A stretch of 44,850 nucleotides of DNA from an uncultured Mucilaginibacter sp. (GTDB lineage: Bacteria > Bacteroidota > Bacteroidia > Sphingobacteriales > Sphingobacteriaceae). The translations under genes and the position numbers were made by a program. Position 1 is the stretch's first letter; every line of letters starts with the position of its first letter. Where the stretch lies: positions 1 to 44,850 of the forward strand of contig CAIYNX010000035.1 of the NCBI GenBank assembly GCA_903927645.1, written 5' to 3'. Below the pieces are notes generated by a model. The model ran no database searches. It was not told the origin of the DNA and was given only the letters and a program-made list of their open reading frames with translations. This document shows, one piece after another, positions 43,676 through 44,850 of this stretch.

Positions 43676-43828
43676 TTAATCAGGATATTCATCGTGAGCA
43701 TTATTACCGGGTTTTCCGGCTTTGCAATTATGATTTTTTGTTATAAATGCTAAAGCAAAGTTCTGTATCGTAGTATACTCATTTATAGAGATTGTATTAT
43801 CATAGATAACCCTAGGAAGCCACCTCAT
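43676..43828 (-). pseudogene. hidden 50-residue frame, possible toxin C-terminal remnant
   Basis: Open from ATG 43828 to the stop at 43676-43678, 17 bases of it overlapping the end of the TPR-like gene in another frame. The peptide begins MRWLPRVIYDN and ends NCKAGKPGNNAHDEYPD. The hydrophilic end and the two-base spacing to the next gene are like a toxin tip followed by its immunity gene. It has no secretion or repeat domain, so it would be a relic at most. Chance cannot be excluded. Confidence 0.3.
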
Positions 43829-44849
43829 TTTTATCCCCTCTCAAAACCCTAAACCTTTTACGTGCTTCGTTTATAAACAAGCTGCCAGCAAAGTTTGTAA
43901 TAATTTTTTGGTAATAAAATTTGGCCTGCTCCTTGTCTAATAGTTGGTTTTCGTACAAATCGCCTAGCATAAAATTAGCATCATCGGCCCACAAACTGGT
44001 GCTGTAATCTGCAGCGATAATTTTAAGTTGCTTAACGGCGCCTTCATAATCTTTTTGCAATATGAGTAGCCTTGCTTTGGCCATGATGATATCGGGGGTT
44101 AATGAATTTAAGGGATACTTTTTACCAATGCTGTCCAAAATTAGTAGTGCCTTTTCAGGTTCTTCGGCAAATAACAATAAATCGGCCTGTGCATACATTT
44201 TCAATGCTTTCCCTGTACTATCAACAACCATATTATCCCCAATAAGTAATGATAAGTTAAGGGCATCATTGGCTATTAATTGCGAGGTTGCCGCTTTTAA
44301 TACGTCCAATTGCCCTTTGGCCCAAACAAAGTCGCCTGTATAATAAGCTAGTTTGGCATTTCGGTATTTTGCATCCTGACCAACAATGGTATTTTTGAAA
44401 TCAATTTCTACCTGACTGTAGAGTAAAGTTGCGTCCCAAGGTTGGTTATTGAGTAATAAAATATCACCCAAATCGAGCTTACAAGTAGCAAGTAACGAGG
44501 GTCTTAAATCAGGAATTTTAATTGCTTCTTCCAGTAAGGTTTGAGCCTCTTTAAGTTTATGAAGCTTAAAAGCTTTCAAATTAGCTAGTTTTTGAATAGC
44601 AAAAACGGTGCTGTTTTTTTTACCAAATTCATTGAGCAAAACTTCATAATCTTTTTCAAGCGCTATCAAATCATCCTTGGTATATTTATTTAGGGTAATT
44701 TTTAAGTTTTTGGTATTCAGCAATTCTATCTTAGCCGGAATATATAAATCGGCTTCCTTCCCTTTTGTAAGCAGGTATTCATATCCCCTAATGGCAGCAT
44801 CATAGGCCTCATTGGCATTCAGCGTTCTGCATAATTCAAAAACCGAGTT
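43812..44849 (-). CDS. TPR-like repeat protein, 5' end cut by window
   Basis: The frame is open to the right window edge (345 residues visible), so the start lies outside. Repeated helix pairs of TPR/YfgC type are seen, such as AQTLLEEAIKIPDLRPSLLA, EKALLILDSIGKKYPLNSL, YEGAVKQLKIIAADYSTSLW and AKFYYQKIITNFAGSLFINE. The C-terminus (ARKRFRVLRGDKNEVAS) matches similar large Bacteroidota repeat proteins, which are usually exported; the N-terminus cannot be checked. A protein-protein scaffold role is inferred. Confidence 0.82.
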   Translation of the reverse strand, partial: NSVFELCRTLNANEAYDAAIRGYEYLLTKGKEADLYIPAKIELLNTKNLKITLNKYTKDDLIALEKDYEVLLNEFGKKNSTVFAIQKLANLKAFKLHKLKEAQTLLEEAIKIPDLRPSLLATCKLDLGDILLLNNQPWDATLLYSQVEIDFKNTIVGQDAKYRNAKLAYYTGDFVWAKGQLDVLKAATSQLIANDALNLSLLIGDNMVVDSTGKALKMYAQADLLLFAEEPEKALLILDSIGKKYPLNSLTPDIIMAKARLLILQKDYEGAVKQLKIIAADYSTSLWADDANFMLGDLYENQLLDKEQAKFYYQKIITNFAGSLFINEARKRFRVLRGDKNEVAS

Positions 44850-44850
44850 G

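Noticed and set aside
1..44850. CRISPR arrays, tRNA or rRNA genes, transposases, phage genes
   Set aside because: No regularly spaced repeats, no cloverleaf-like GC-rich segments and no such proteins were seen in any part.

Overview
The window is chromosomal DNA from an aerobic member of the Bacteroidota, most likely a Sphingobacteriaceae-type organism. This is inferred from the AT-rich sequence, Bacteroidota-only families (DUF4270, GldB, DUF4286, the half-length starch-synthase protein), promoter -7 boxes of the form TAnnTTTG, and a complete Alternative Complex III (ACIII) plus aa3-type oxidase cluster. I see no tRNA, rRNA, CRISPR array, insertion sequence or phage gene.

Layout. 1-970: the 3' part of an AlkB-like dioxygenase gene and a small cupin gene. 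983-3724 (minus): a secreted GH78 alpha-L-rhamnosidase, with two perfect inverted repeats upstream. 4088-10011: a lipid and ribosome operon (DUF177/YceD, rpmF, plsX, fabH, a second fabH, accB, accC), followed by tatC and a secreted M28 peptidase. 12751-17002 (minus): a glgA-like half enzyme, a DUF4270 lipoprotein and glmS, divergent from panC. 18052-23770: a DUF4136 lipoprotein, glutamine-dependent nadE, gldB, a 61-residue membrane protein, a secreted repeat-like protein and a DUF4349 lipoprotein, with hairpin terminators or inverted repeats at several convergent junctions.

24284-42347: the main block, all on the plus strand. It encodes ACIII (actA-actF), oxidase subunits II and I, heme A biosynthesis (ctaA, ctaB), two subunit III-like proteins, subunit IV, a SCO-like protein, a DUF420 protein, a small CxxC membrane protein, DUF983 and DUF2461. 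Together they oxidise quinol, pass electrons through c-type hemes to CuA and heme a/a3, and build the oxidase. ActB carries a twin-arginine motif, so the tatC gene at 10074 probably serves this complex.

42387-44850 (minus): rfbC, DUF4286, an unrecognised 102-residue protein, a hidden 50-residue reading frame that may be the end of a lost toxin or other protein, and the 3' part of a TPR-like gene.

Most of the window is a known type of housekeeping and respiratory region. I do not see a clearly undescribed multi-gene system. The best leads are local: an EF-hand loop in the DUF420 protein, a SCO protein with Tyr in place of the copper-ligand His, tandem diverged fabH copies, a half-length GlgA without its substrate motif, a wobble-paired hairpin between coxA and ctaA, and the possible toxin-immunity relic near the right edge.
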